Shown piece after piece: positions 1 to 6,892 of a DNA stretch of 27,315 nucleotides (within the stretch, counting starts at the first letter, position 1; each line of letters starts with the position of its first letter). The DNA is from Promethearchaeota archaeon (lineage in GTDB: Archaea > Asgardarchaeota > Lokiarchaeia > Sigynarchaeales > SOKP01). The notes below the pieces were generated by a model. That model saw nothing but the letters and a program-made list of their open reading frames with translations, was not told the origin of the DNA and did no database searches. Location of the stretch: assembly GCA_019058515.1 (NCBI GenBank), contig JAHPYY010000136.1, positions 1 to 27,315 on the forward strand. The letters are read 5' to 3'. The position numbers and the translations under genes are program-made.

Positions 1-1
1 C

Positions 2-208
2 GGTTGTGGTGCCTCGGTTGCTGCAGGAGCACAAACGACTCTTCTACTTGAAGGGATGTCTGTTAAAGAAGCAGAACAGTTGACTCCTGAACATATAGAT
101 ATAGCATTAGATGGCCTATCAAGGGAACATAAGCATTGCGCGGAGTTGAGTATCAGAACTCTAAGAAAAGCTATAGAGAAATACAATCGAAATTATAAGG
201 AGACATAA
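2..208 (+). CDS. IscU/NifU-like Fe-S cluster scaffold protein, C-terminal part (5' end outside window)
   Basis: The frame is open from base 2 and encodes the last 68 residues of a protein that enters from the left. It carries the GCGASVAAGAQ segment, which matches the second cluster-ligand Cys loop of the NifU N-terminal/IscU family, and HKHCAELS, which matches the third conserved Cys near the C-terminus. In this family three Cys hold a [2Fe-2S] cluster being assembled on a cytosolic scaffold with sulfur from a cysteine desulfurase. The first ligand Cys and the start lie outside the window. The stop TAA is 8 bases before the next ORF, so the hydrolase downstream may be co-transcribed. The family call is firm; whether it is a general or a specialised scaffold cannot be told. 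Confidence 0.85.
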   Translation, partial: GCGASVAAGAQTTLLLEGMSVKEAEQLTPEHIDIALDGLSREHKHCAELSIRTLRKAIEKYNRNYKET

Positions 209-216
209 CGAAGATA

Positions 217-939
217 ATGGTAATCACCGAGAATATTGAAATACCTGCAAAAAAAGACTCCAAAGACATAAACCTTCAAGGTTCTATTTATTATAGCGAA
301 AAAACGCCAGAAAAAGCTTCTTTTGTTGTAAACATGGCGGGACTATTAGATCATAGAGAAAGTTATTTTGTGAAATTGTATACAGAAAAATTTGCGAATC
401 GTGGGTATTACGTGTTGAGTTACGACTATCGAGCTCATGGAACGACAGCTAAACAAACTGGGAGAAGGTGGGACAAGATGATCATTGATATTTTTAAGGA
501 CCTCAATTTGGTTATAAACTGGATAAAGAACAATCAAACTAAGCGTTTAGATAATAGTAAATTACTACTATTTGGGAGGAGTTTAGGAGGAGCAATAAAT
601 CTGTCTCAGGGGTATATCAATAAGAATGTGAAAGCAATAATTGCTTTATGTACTAGGTTCGATTACCACACTACTCACGTAAAGTTTCCTGAGGAGATTG
701 TCAAATTCATTAGCCCCATGCATTATTTAAAGGTGGATCCATCAAATCAAAAGCGTGTACTAATAGCGCATTGTAGGGACGATAAGAGAATTCCGTTTAA
801 AAATTTGATTCAAATTGAAGACGCTCTTGGATTACCAGCAGAAAATGTGCTTGAATACGAGTCAGGTGGACACTCGTTTAAAGGGCATCGAGATGATATT
901 TTTTTAGAATCAATTAAATTTATAGAAAAAAATATCTAA
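217..939 (+). CDS. alpha/beta hydrolase (serine hydrolase) of unknown substrate
   Basis: The 240-residue protein has the alpha/beta-hydrolase plan: an N-terminal strand region with NMAGLLDHRESY (oxyanion-side loop), the nucleophile elbow GRSLGG with Ser122, an acid at Asp188/189 in HCRDDKRIPF, and a catalytic His in GGHSFKGH (His219 or His224). Length and spacing resemble small cytosolic esterases and dienelactone-hydrolase or acyl-peptidase-like hydrolases. There is no signal peptide or membrane segment. It starts with ATG 8 bases after the scaffold gene, and AGGAGA lies just before that stop, giving a plausible ribosome site. It is followed 41 bases later by PRPP synthetase. The substrate cannot be deduced. 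It is not closely related by eye to the tandem hydrolases at the right end of the window, whose elbow is GASMGG. Confidence 0.85.
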   Translation: MVITENIEIPAKKDSKDINLQGSIYYSEKTPEKASFVVNMAGLLDHRESYFVKLYTEKFANRGYYVLSYDYRAHGTTAKQTGRRWDKMIIDIFKDLNLVINWIKNNQTKRLDNSKLLLFGRSLGGAINLSQGYINKNVKAIIALCTRFDYHTTHVKFPEEIVKFISPMHYLKVDPSNQKRVLIAHCRDDKRIPFKNLIQIEDALGLPAENVLEYESGGHSFKGHRDDIFLESIKFIEKNI

Positions 940-980
940 AATATAGTATATCATTAAAAATTGAATTGGGAGTTAAAATT

Positions 981-1895
981 ATGGAAAAAATATTAGTAAT
1001 TGGACCAAGCTCTCAATCCCTCGGAATAAGAATCGCGCAAGAACTTGATATTAAATATTATAACACTGAATTTAAGACCTTTCCAGACGGTGAGAATTAC
1101 GCTCGAATTAACCTCGAAGACGAAACGCTAATTGAGGGAAAAGAGGTGATAGTTGTACAATCAACAGGTCCAAGCTCTTTTTCTAGTCAAAATTCTAGTC
1201 TATTTCAATTATTCATGATTATTGACGCTTTAAAACGAATGGGCGCTCAAAAAATCGATGTAGTTATTCCATATTTAGCATATGCACGACAAGATAAAAT
1301 ATTTAGGCCTGGGGAAAGTCAATTTGCTCGCGTAATTCTTCAAATTTTAGAATCTCTCGACATTGATGAATTGTATGTGGTCGACATTCACGCGCCCAAT
1401 ATTTTAGAGGAATGCATTTGTCACAAAGTGGTAAACATTGATTCCATGCCTATTTTAGCAGAATACGTTAAATCTTTAGGCGTTGAAGATGTGGTTATTG
1501 TTTCTCCTGATAAAGGAGCGGTAGAGCGTTCAAAAGCGTTTGCAAAGCATTTTGGAGAAAATACCCCAGTTGAATTTTTTGAAAAGAAGCGTAACGTAGA
1601 AACGGGAGAAATTACCATGCAAGGTTCTTTAACCTTAAACAACAAAGATGTCATTATCTCCGATGATATTATTGCAACTGGAGGAACTATGGCTCAAGCC
1701 ATAAAAATAGCAAAAGAAGGTGGAGCCAGAAAAATTTACGCTGTGGCGACTCACGCATTGCTTTTACAACAAGCCAGATATAGAATTTTGTCCGCAGGAG
1801 CGGATGATATCATTGGAACCGACTCAATTGACAATGAAGTTAGTAAGGTCAGCTTAGCAAACGCTATTGCCGATTATTTAAAATTTGGTGAATAA
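981..1895 (+). CDS. prs: ribose-phosphate pyrophosphokinase (PRPP synthetase)
   Basis: Makes 5-phosphoribosyl 1-diphosphate from ribose 5-phosphate and ATP, feeding purine, pyrimidine, histidine and NAD synthesis in the cytosol. The N-terminal FPDGENY, the YLAYARQDKIF segment, VVDIHAPN (the family's DLHS/DxHxP site), the basic FFEKKRN flexible-loop region and the PRPP-binding loop ISDDIIATGGT are all present in the expected order. The length of 304 aa fits archaeal Prs (about 280-310). ATG at 981 is preferred over an in-frame TTG at 966, because GGGAG at 968-972 sits 8 bases before 981 and the protein then begins directly with the first beta strand. It ends 7 bases before the convergent UPF0200 gene. 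No regulatory signal was recognised. Confidence 0.96.
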   Translation: MEKILVIGPSSQSLGIRIAQELDIKYYNTEFKTFPDGENYARINLEDETLIEGKEVIVVQSTGPSSFSSQNSSLFQLFMIIDALKRMGAQKIDVVIPYLAYARQDKIFRPGESQFARVILQILESLDIDELYVVDIHAPNILEECICHKVVNIDSMPILAEYVKSLGVEDVVIVSPDKGAVERSKAFAKHFGENTPVEFFEKKRNVETGEITMQGSLTLNNKDVIISDDIIATGGTMAQAIKIAKEGGARKIYAVATHALLLQQARYRILSAGADDIIGTDSIDNEVSKVSLANAIADYLKFGE

Positions 1896-1901
1896 TGTAA
1901 G

Positions 1902-2444
1902 TTAGGCTTTTCCAATTATTTCTAGTACTATTCTTCTTACTTCTTTTTCAAGCGATTCGGCATCCGAATCATTCTCTACAATATAGTCAGAATGATTAAT
2001 CACATTTTCAATTCCAAATTTTGTTTCCCGTCGTTCTCGCTCCAAAAATTGGGAATAAGTGAGGGGGTCGTCGCTTCTCCTCCTTTCTTTTAACCTTTTA
2101 AACCTAATTTTCGAATCCAATACTATAGCAATAATGGGAAATTCCCAATACGAGCGAAAAACCTTTACTTCTTCTAAAGACCGGAGTCCATCGATAAATA
2201 CAAACTCCTGGGGTTTCTCTAATATCAATTCTACACATTTTAAAGCAATTACGGCTTCACCTTCTTTTTTTCTTATTTCACGCGCAATTTTACCAAGATT
2301 TTGACTGGTTGGGTCAATTTTTCGTTTTATGGCTTCTAAGCGAACTACATCTCCCATGGTTACCACTGTACCTAAATCTCTTACGGCGTCAATGGCTGTA
2401 GATTTCCCTGATCCCGGCAAACCGGCAAAACCAATTACATTCAT
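1902..2444 (-). CDS. UPF0200 family P-loop kinase-like NTPase
   Basis: A 180-residue single-domain P-loop protein. GLPGSGKST at residues 8-16 is the Walker A motif, followed by an early GDVVR segment typical of nucleotide-kinase folds, and VFIDGLRS carries the Walker B-like strand and Asp. An RLKERRRSDDP stretch looks like the arginine-rich lid seen in adenylate/dephospho-CoA kinase relatives. This is the archaeal UPF0200 family, whose reaction is not settled; it is often auto-named a dephospho-CoA kinase, but the demonstrated archaeal DPCK belongs to another family, so I do not use that name. The gene converges on prs with a 6-base gap. Start ATG at 2444 begins right at the first beta strand. 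Confidence 0.85.
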   Translation of the reverse strand: MNVIGFAGLPGSGKSTAIDAVRDLGTVVTMGDVVRLEAIKRKIDPTSQNLGKIAREIRKKEGEAVIALKCVELILEKPQEFVFIDGLRSLEEVKVFRSYWEFPIIAIVLDSKIRFKRLKERRRSDDPLTYSQFLERERRETKFGIENVINHSDYIVENDSDAESLEKEVRRIVLEIIGKA

Positions 2445-2647
2445 ATTAGACTATAGTTTATCTTTAGATGAAATTTAAGAAGAGTGTCTTAAATTTAAAT
2501 AAAATCGAAACATGAAATATAAGGGTACATTTATATTATTTGGGGTATTTAGTATAAATATTAAACTTCTTTTTATTGAATAAGAAAGTTTTTAACTTAA
2601 TTTGTTTCTTTTTAATATTTGCTGTTATTTAAGTCAAGAATAAATAG

Positions 2648-2968
2648 ATGAAAAGCATGCAATCTCTTACTATCTATATTAAAAATCGCAACGATAAAAA
2701 CGGAGCGATCAAAGAAGGTATATTTGCATTTTCTGGCGGCAAGAAAGAGCTTCTCATAAAGGGGGAAGGACAAGAAATTTCGACTGCCGTAGAAGTAGCA
2801 GAAATATTGAAGAGGAAGCTTTTTCCGGGCATCCGGGTTGCTGATATCACCCTTGGTAGTAGACCCTTTATCCGGAAAACGTATTACTCAAGTAATAAAA
2901 ACAAGCGAACGCGCTATAAAAAAGAGCTTATATCTAAAATTGAAATATTGTTAAAATCGAAAATATAG
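2648..2968 (+). CDS. Alba-like nucleic-acid-binding protein
   Basis: The 106-residue basic protein shows the Alba pattern of strand, helix, strand, helix, strand: SLTIYIKNR, then ELLIKGEGQEISTAVEVAEI and LKRKLFPGIRVADITLGS. In archaea Alba coats DNA and binds RNA, and its Rpp25-like relatives sit in RNase P. The IKxxGxxISxAVxVAEI signature and the LFPGIRVxxI strand are close to canonical Alba. The N-terminal half is looser: the usual GKK-x-VMNYV helix is replaced by DKNGAIKEGIFAFSGG, and the C-terminus has an extra basic tail. It therefore may be a divergent paralogue with an RNA role. TTTTTAATATTT at about 2609-2620 is a reasonable TATA box for a nearly leaderless transcript. The stop is TAG, with TAA four codons later in frame. 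Confidence 0.75.
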   Translation: MKSMQSLTIYIKNRNDKNGAIKEGIFAFSGGKKELLIKGEGQEISTAVEVAEILKRKLFPGIRVADITLGSRPFIRKTYYSSNKNKRTRYKKELISKIEILLKSKI

Positions 2969-2985
2969 CCAAGAAAAAGTTAAGT

Positions 2986-3165
2986 ATGAAATTTGAACAT
3001 TTAGGACCATTACTTCAGGAAACAAGGACTCCTGCGGTTTGCCACATTTGTAACGATTACATCTACAAGATGACTTATTACGACGAGCATTCAAAGGACA
3101 AAAAAAAGACCTTATTCGTGTGCAAGAATTGTATCAAAAACGGGAACAATAAGAAATCACATTAA
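2986..3165 (+). CDS. small zinc-ribbon protein (59 aa)
   Basis: A short gene 17 bases after the Alba-like gene. The 59-residue product has two Cys pairs, CHIC at about residues 19-22 and CKNC at 46-49, separated by 23 residues rich in Lys, Asp and Tyr. This spacing suits a small zinc ribbon. The rest is polar and basic (tail GNNKKSH), compatible with nucleic-acid or protein contact. AGAAAAAGTTAAGT before the ATG gives no strong ribosome site, so it may be read as the second gene of a transcript with the Alba-like gene. The reading frame ends in TAA. I do not recognise a named family; the Cys spacing and codon use make it a likely real gene. Confidence 0.6.
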   Translation: MKFEHLGPLLQETRTPAVCHICNDYIYKMTYYDEHSKDKKKTLFVCKNCIKNGNNKKSH

Positions 3166-3278
3166 TTCAATCCTTGTCTTTCTATATTAATTGGTATTCA
3201 GCGATGTTCTGAAATATGATTAGGTAGTTCTATTGATTTTAGCTGAAAAGAACCAAATCAATATATCTTAAACTTCAA

Positions 3279-4109
3279 TTAATCAGATGGTTTTTCCTTT
3301 CTGTATTTAATTGAGTTTCTTCGATTCTCTAAGAATTTATTCCAGTTAAATCCCATGATGAAAAACATGATAGAAATCGTTACAAGCAGTAATACCGCTT
3401 CGGTTATGACGCTGGATGTGTCGTCAATAACGATTCCACTAGCAGCAAGTCCTAACGCTATAAATATAGGCCAGGCGCAGTAAAAGATAACAGTAATTGT
3501 TTTTCCCAACCAACCAGGAATGATGCTCTTCCAAAACGGATAGCGAATCATCCCTAAAGATAAAAACAAAATATCATCTGGCAAAGGCGTCAACGCAAAA
3601 AGGAAAACATAAAGCGGGGTTAATCTTCGATTTTCCAGCACTAATCTGCCAAATCCCTGAATATTAGTGGTAATCGCGTGACTTTTGCCTTCCGCAACTT
3701 TTTTTGCCCCAAATCCAACCAGGTAACCCGTAAACTCACCTAAAGCGTTACCTAAACCTCCTACAACCGCAATACCTAAAATCTCTAGCCAAAATGGGAA
3801 AGATCCTACGATTTGCGTGAGAGAAAACCCATTATTCAAATATTTAAGATACACCGAATTAGAAAACGAAAAAAGGACGAAAGGAAACGGTATAGGATAT
3901 CCAATTGACGCGGAGCCGATAAAACAGATCCCAAAGGAAATTAATAGTACCCAATAGTAATTGGGACCCGTAGTAAGGAACGCAAGGTTGTGTCTTATAG
4001 TGATTACTAGCTCTTGAAAAAATGGCACAAAGAAGTACAATAAAATGTATAAAATGACCAGTGCGTAAAATATTAAAAATACATAAATTAGTTTTGCTGA
4101 AATGGCCAT
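3279..4109 (-). CDS. VTT-domain (DedA/TMEM41-like) integral membrane protein
   Basis: A 276-residue membrane protein with about six hydrophobic segments. The core resembles the VTT (SNARE-associated, DedA/YqaA/TMEM41) domain: GLGNALGEFTGYLVGFGAKK provides the conserved E-x-x-GY re-entrant motif, and FALTPLPDDILFLSLGMIRY followed by FWKSIIPGWLGKT is the second half with its Pro-rich re-entrant loop and Gly-rich helix. VTT proteins of the TMEM41B/VMP1 type are lipid scramblases and bacterial DedA proteins flip or carry lipid carriers; the role here is inferred only by family. A charged C-terminal tail (NRRNSIKYRKEKPSD) is probably cytosolic. It stands 28 bases from the end of the cyclophilin-like gene upstream on the same strand, so both could share a transcript. 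Confidence 0.75.
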   Translation of the reverse strand: MAISAKLIYVFLIFYALVILYILLYFFVPFFQELVITIRHNLAFLTTGPNYYWVLLISFGICFIGSASIGYPIPFPFVLFSFSNSVYLKYLNNGFSLTQIVGSFPFWLEILGIAVVGGLGNALGEFTGYLVGFGAKKVAEGKSHAITTNIQGFGRLVLENRRLTPLYVFLFALTPLPDDILFLSLGMIRYPFWKSIIPGWLGKTITVIFYCAWPIFIALGLAASGIVIDDTSSVITEAVLLLVTISIMFFIMGFNWNKFLENRRNSIKYRKEKPSD

Positions 4110-4137
4110 GATTTTTTAGTTCGTTCTTGTTATGTAT

Positions 4138-4521
4138 TCATTTTGATATTTTAGTATTTAATCCATTTCTCGCTTTCAAAAAGGTCTCAAAACCGCTTTC
4201 TATTAGGCCAATTTTATTGACTCTGTTTTGGAGTCCGAGATCTTCTAAAATGAAGTACAACTCGTCAGTTTTAGGGTTGTATACTATGTCACCTTTCTTC
4301 ACTTCCTTTGTAGCTTTAGCTTGATTAACTCCTTTATATAGGTTTAACCCAGGGAGAGTCCAATACTTCTTGGAGCCAAAACTAAATCTACCTCGTAAAT
4401 TGATAGGGAGTTTCTCTATCACAGCATCTGCGCTAATTGGGCAAATATGGCGTATAAATTTTCCATGTATAGTTCCAACGCCTGATATTTCGATTTTAAT
4501 CTCTACTTCGGCGGATGACAT
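4138..4521 (-). CDS. cyclophilin-like archaeal protein (PF04126/DUF369-like)
   Basis: A 127-residue protein starting MSSAEVEIKIEISG. The series GKFIRHICPISADAVIEKLP, then RGRFSFGSKKYW, then GDIVYNPKTDELYF matches the cyclophilin-like beta-barrel family of archaea and bacteria (PF04126). Known members have the cyclophilin fold, but prolyl isomerase activity is not established. An upstream in-frame ATG at 4572 exists. I chose 4521 because a TATA box (4546-4555, minus strand) lies about 27 bases before it, implying a leaderless mRNA starting at this codon, and because the upstream extension would be a hydrophobic stretch not expected in this family. The stop is TGA. Confidence 0.75.
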   Translation of the reverse strand: MSSAEVEIKIEISGVGTIHGKFIRHICPISADAVIEKLPINLRGRFSFGSKKYWTLPGLNLYKGVNQAKATKEVKKGDIVYNPKTDELYFILEDLGLQNRVNKIGLIESGFETFLKARNGLNTKISK

Positions 4522-4545
4522 TTCAAATAGGTAGAATAAATTAGA

Positions 4546-4555
4546 ACTTAAATAT
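4546..4555 (-). promoter_or_regulatory. TATA box for the cyclophilin-like gene
   Basis: On the minus strand this reads ATATTTAAGT. Its centre is about 27-30 bases before ATG 4521, the normal archaeal TATA-to-start-site distance, so the transcript should begin at or next to the ATG. It decides between the two possible starts of the gene. Confidence 0.5.
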
Positions 4556-4572
4556 GTTATTTTCAACTCCAA

Positions 4573-4986
4573 AATATCTCATTCACGAGATACTAAGCCC
4601 TAAATAAAAAACAGGTAAGGATTGATAGTTTAATTGACTAACATTTAAATAGGTAAACTAATATATTGTTTTCTAGGGACATATAGTAAAATAATGCAAA
4701 AGCATCGGTTATACATCAATAACCTAGCGCAAATATAGTATTACACACCATAACGAATAATCATTGTGTTTTTTTTACAACGATATTCACTGGAATTTTT
4801 TATACTATAGAGTTTTAAGCACATAAAAATCGTTTCAATTAATATTCGAAACACATCTTAAATAACGGTAATAATATGAACTTGGAGTGTTTTACCAATA
4901 TATTCAACAATTATCGTTGAGATTATTACAATAATACGCATTAAAAAGTAGGACCAATTTTCAAAGAAAATATAAGCCTTTAAGTT
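4573..4986. other. AT-rich gene-free stretch
   Basis: Together with the tail region 4987-5126 this is the longest non-annotated gap. It is very AT-rich and has no convincing frame, start site, tRNA arm or repeat. The short AAGCATCGG and AACGATATTCACTGG islands are isolated. It may contain the 3' untranslated region of the nucleotidyltransferase transcript and upstream DNA of the cyclophilin-like gene. I see nothing else in it. Confidence 0.4.
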
Positions 4987-5126
4987 CTACCTTAAAAAGA
5001 CTTTGTTTCTGCGAAGTATATCACCACATGTAGTACAAGGATTCCTACAACTATAAGGGACTTTGAATCCGAGATTACTTCCCATGGAAAAACTATGAAA
5101 TAAATGTTCTTCGATTCTCGGAGGTA
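4987..5126 (-). other. possible coding tail after the nucleotidyltransferase stop (two open frames)
   Basis: Immediately beyond the TAG of the nucleotidyltransferase two frames stay open. In frame with the gene, 44 codons to a TAA at 4992-4994 include a hydrophobic run SLIVVGILVLHVVIYF that could be a membrane anchor. In the -1 frame, open through the A10 run inside the gene and ending at TAG 4987-4989, the product contains CRNPCTTCGDILRRN, a zinc-ribbon-like Cys cluster of the kind common at the C-termini of Asgard proteins. The two cannot both be the main product. The -1 frame has the more AT-rich third positions expected for this genome, which slightly favours it. Confidence 0.35.
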
Positions 5127-5978
5127 CTATTGTCCCTCTTTTTTTTTTGATTCTACATTGAATAAATCGAGTTCCGAGTCGATATCGTAGAACTGGTATT
5201 CGGCACTAATCGCAAATGAGAAAAATAGTAATCCACTTTTGACCATTTTATTCACAACCTCCCATATCGATGTAGCATTAAATTTATCGCGGTTTTTAGT
5301 TATATAGTCAATATACCTAGAAGAAAAAGCGCTTGCTGGAATCATCTGGTTTACTTTTTGACCTTTGTGGCTTTTTATGGAAATTTTGTTTATTTGTTTT
5401 AAAAGATTGCCTTTTTCGGTTTGCTCCACTTCAACTACAGTCCATTCCAACGGGAATACTTCACCTTCAATTTCACGGTAAAACACGCAGGCGGTTTTTT
5501 TAAGCTCTCTAAAATTATTGACAACAATTTGCTTCACACTTTCGAGCAACTGAAAATCGAATACTGTGTCGCCAGGAAGTGCTAATATAAGAGAGTAACT
5601 ATCGAGATTTACTTCCCTATAAACGCTTAAAAAAGAATATAATGGTCCTTTAATGTATTGATTGTTTGAATCAACAGTTTTCAACGCGCTCTGTTCAGTC
5701 TCAAACTCGGTTTTTAAATTCGCGATGTAATCGCGTATTTGATGTCCTAAATAACCCGTTACAAGGCGGATATTTGTAAAATTTAAATTAATAAGGTTAG
5801 AAATCGTGTTATAAATAATTGGCTTGTTATCCAAGGATTTCACACGAATTAAAGGTTTAGGTACGCGTTGCGTGAGCCGATTATACCGCTGTCCTCGACC
5901 AGCGCAAAGAATAACGATTAAGATTTGTTTTAATATTTCATTCTTGTGTAGTGACAATCGTGTTACCTTTTTGATCAA
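5127..5978 (-). CDS. nucleotidyltransferase (sugar-1-phosphate or choline-phosphate type)
   Basis: The protein belongs to the NTP-transferase (GT-A-like) family that activates sugar phosphates or polyol phosphates with an NTP. The N-terminal nucleotide loop LCAGRGQRYNRLTQRVPKPL holds the G-x-G-x-R and PKPL signature; GPLYSFLSVY, LALPGDTVFD (metal-binding Asp) and the terminal YDIDSELDLFNVE complete the fold at about 275 residues. Substrate is unknown; glucose-1-P, inositol-1-P or phosphocholine type enzymes are all possible. The frame starts at TTG 5978 inside the MetAP gene (41-base overlap). A second TTG at 5957, preceded by GGTAACACGA, is an equally good start. Overlap suggests translational coupling. 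An A10 run (5139-5148) lies ten codons from the TAG stop, after which further open frames continue. Confidence 0.8.
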   Translation of the reverse strand: MIKKVTRLSLHKNEILKQILIVILCAGRGQRYNRLTQRVPKPLIRVKSLDNKPIIYNTISNLINLNFTNIRLVTGYLGHQIRDYIANLKTEFETEQSALKTVDSNNQYIKGPLYSFLSVYREVNLDSYSLILALPGDTVFDFQLLESVKQIVVNNFRELKKTACVFYREIEGEVFPLEWTVVEVEQTEKGNLLKQINKISIKSHKGQKVNQMIPASAFSSRYIDYITKNRDKFNATSIWEVVNKMVKSGLLFFSFAISAEYQFYDIDSELDLFNVESKKKEGQ

Positions 5979-6855
5979 TTACTAAAGTATGTTCATGTTG
6001 AGCGACGGGAGCTTTTGTTCTTTCAACTAGAACGGGATAATTATGTAGGATTTTTTTTCTTAAGAAAAAATCTATGGTACTTTTTATTTTAAGTTTTGGT
6101 ACAATTTTATTTTTTAATAAAATTCTTGGTGAAAATGGTAACCTTGCAGTTTCTTGTTCAATTTTACTCATATAACCAATCAATTCGTAAGGAACATTTT
6201 TCGTATTTTTTTTCGCAAACCTATAAATGTAGGAGTGATTTCCGTTTTCTACTCTTCCTATCCCTGATGTACTAAATGGTTCACATGCATAGGCGTCTCC
6301 TTCCTTAATAAATTCGCTATGCGATTTGTCTTTAAAATTTGGTATAAAAGGACCCGCGTGCAAGTTATATTGCTTTAATTCGTGCCCACCAAGATTTATT
6401 ACCGGTTTTAAACCATAAGAAAGGATTTGCTCTGCAATAACTTCACCTAACTCGTATAACCGAGTGCCTGGTGTAAATATTTCAATTGCAGCCTTTAATC
6501 CCTGTTCAGCGGCGTCAACATATTTCTGTAGTACAGAGTCTCCATCGATGTTGACTGTAAATGCAGAATCGGCGATATACCCATTGAAATGAGCACCAAC
6601 ATCTATCTTTAGCAATCCTTTATTCGGTACAACGGTTGTATCGTCTATTATTGGACTGTAATGGGCGGCGATTTCGTTAAGAGACATGTTTATTGGAAAA
6701 GCAAGTTTACACCCATTTTGATACACCGCATCCTCACACGCTTCTCCTATAGAAAGGAGAGTTGTACCTGGCTGAATCAACTTTCTTGCAAGCTTTTTTG
6801 CTTCAATTACCGCTTTTCCTGCCTTAATGTAGGATTCTAACCAATTCTCAGACAT
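5938..6855 (-). CDS. map: methionine aminopeptidase, type 2 (archaeal)
   Basis: Removes the initiator Met from nascent proteins in the cytosol, using a two-metal centre. The pita-bread fold ligands are visible: Asp85 in KIDVGAHFNGYIADSAF, Asp96 in the same stretch, His158 in NLGGHELKQYNLHAGP, Glu192 in YACEPFST, and the last Glu in VAQHEHTLV near residue 289. His65 in AAHYSP is the substrate-side His. The 60-residue helical insert before the last ligand is the type 2 feature, and 305 aa is a normal archaeal length. It ends inside the beginning of the nucleotidyltransferase gene and follows AspRS on the same strand with a 37-base gap, so the three may form one operon. The stop is TGA. Confidence 0.95.
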   Translation of the reverse strand: MSENWLESYIKAGKAVIEAKKLARKLIQPGTTLLSIGEACEDAVYQNGCKLAFPINMSLNEIAAHYSPIIDDTTVVPNKGLLKIDVGAHFNGYIADSAFTVNIDGDSVLQKYVDAAEQGLKAAIEIFTPGTRLYELGEVIAEQILSYGLKPVINLGGHELKQYNLHAGPFIPNFKDKSHSEFIKEGDAYACEPFSTSGIGRVENGNHSYIYRFAKKNTKNVPYELIGYMSKIEQETARLPFSPRILLKNKIVPKLKIKSTIDFFLRKKILHNYPVLVERTKAPVAQHEHTLVIDQKGNTIVTTQE

Positions 6856-6892
6856 GCTAATTATTATAATAATTATTAAATAATAAATAAAA

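Noticed and set aside
2511..2585. 24-codon ORF (MKYKGTFILFG...) between the UPF0200 and Alba-like genes
   Set aside because: Too short, AT-rich chance frame, no ribosome site and no motif.
5035..5125. tRNA-like arms (TTCGATTC, GGATTC/GAATCC pair)
   Set aside because: The pieces cannot be folded into acceptor, D and T arms in the right order on either strand; coding-like continuation explains the region better.
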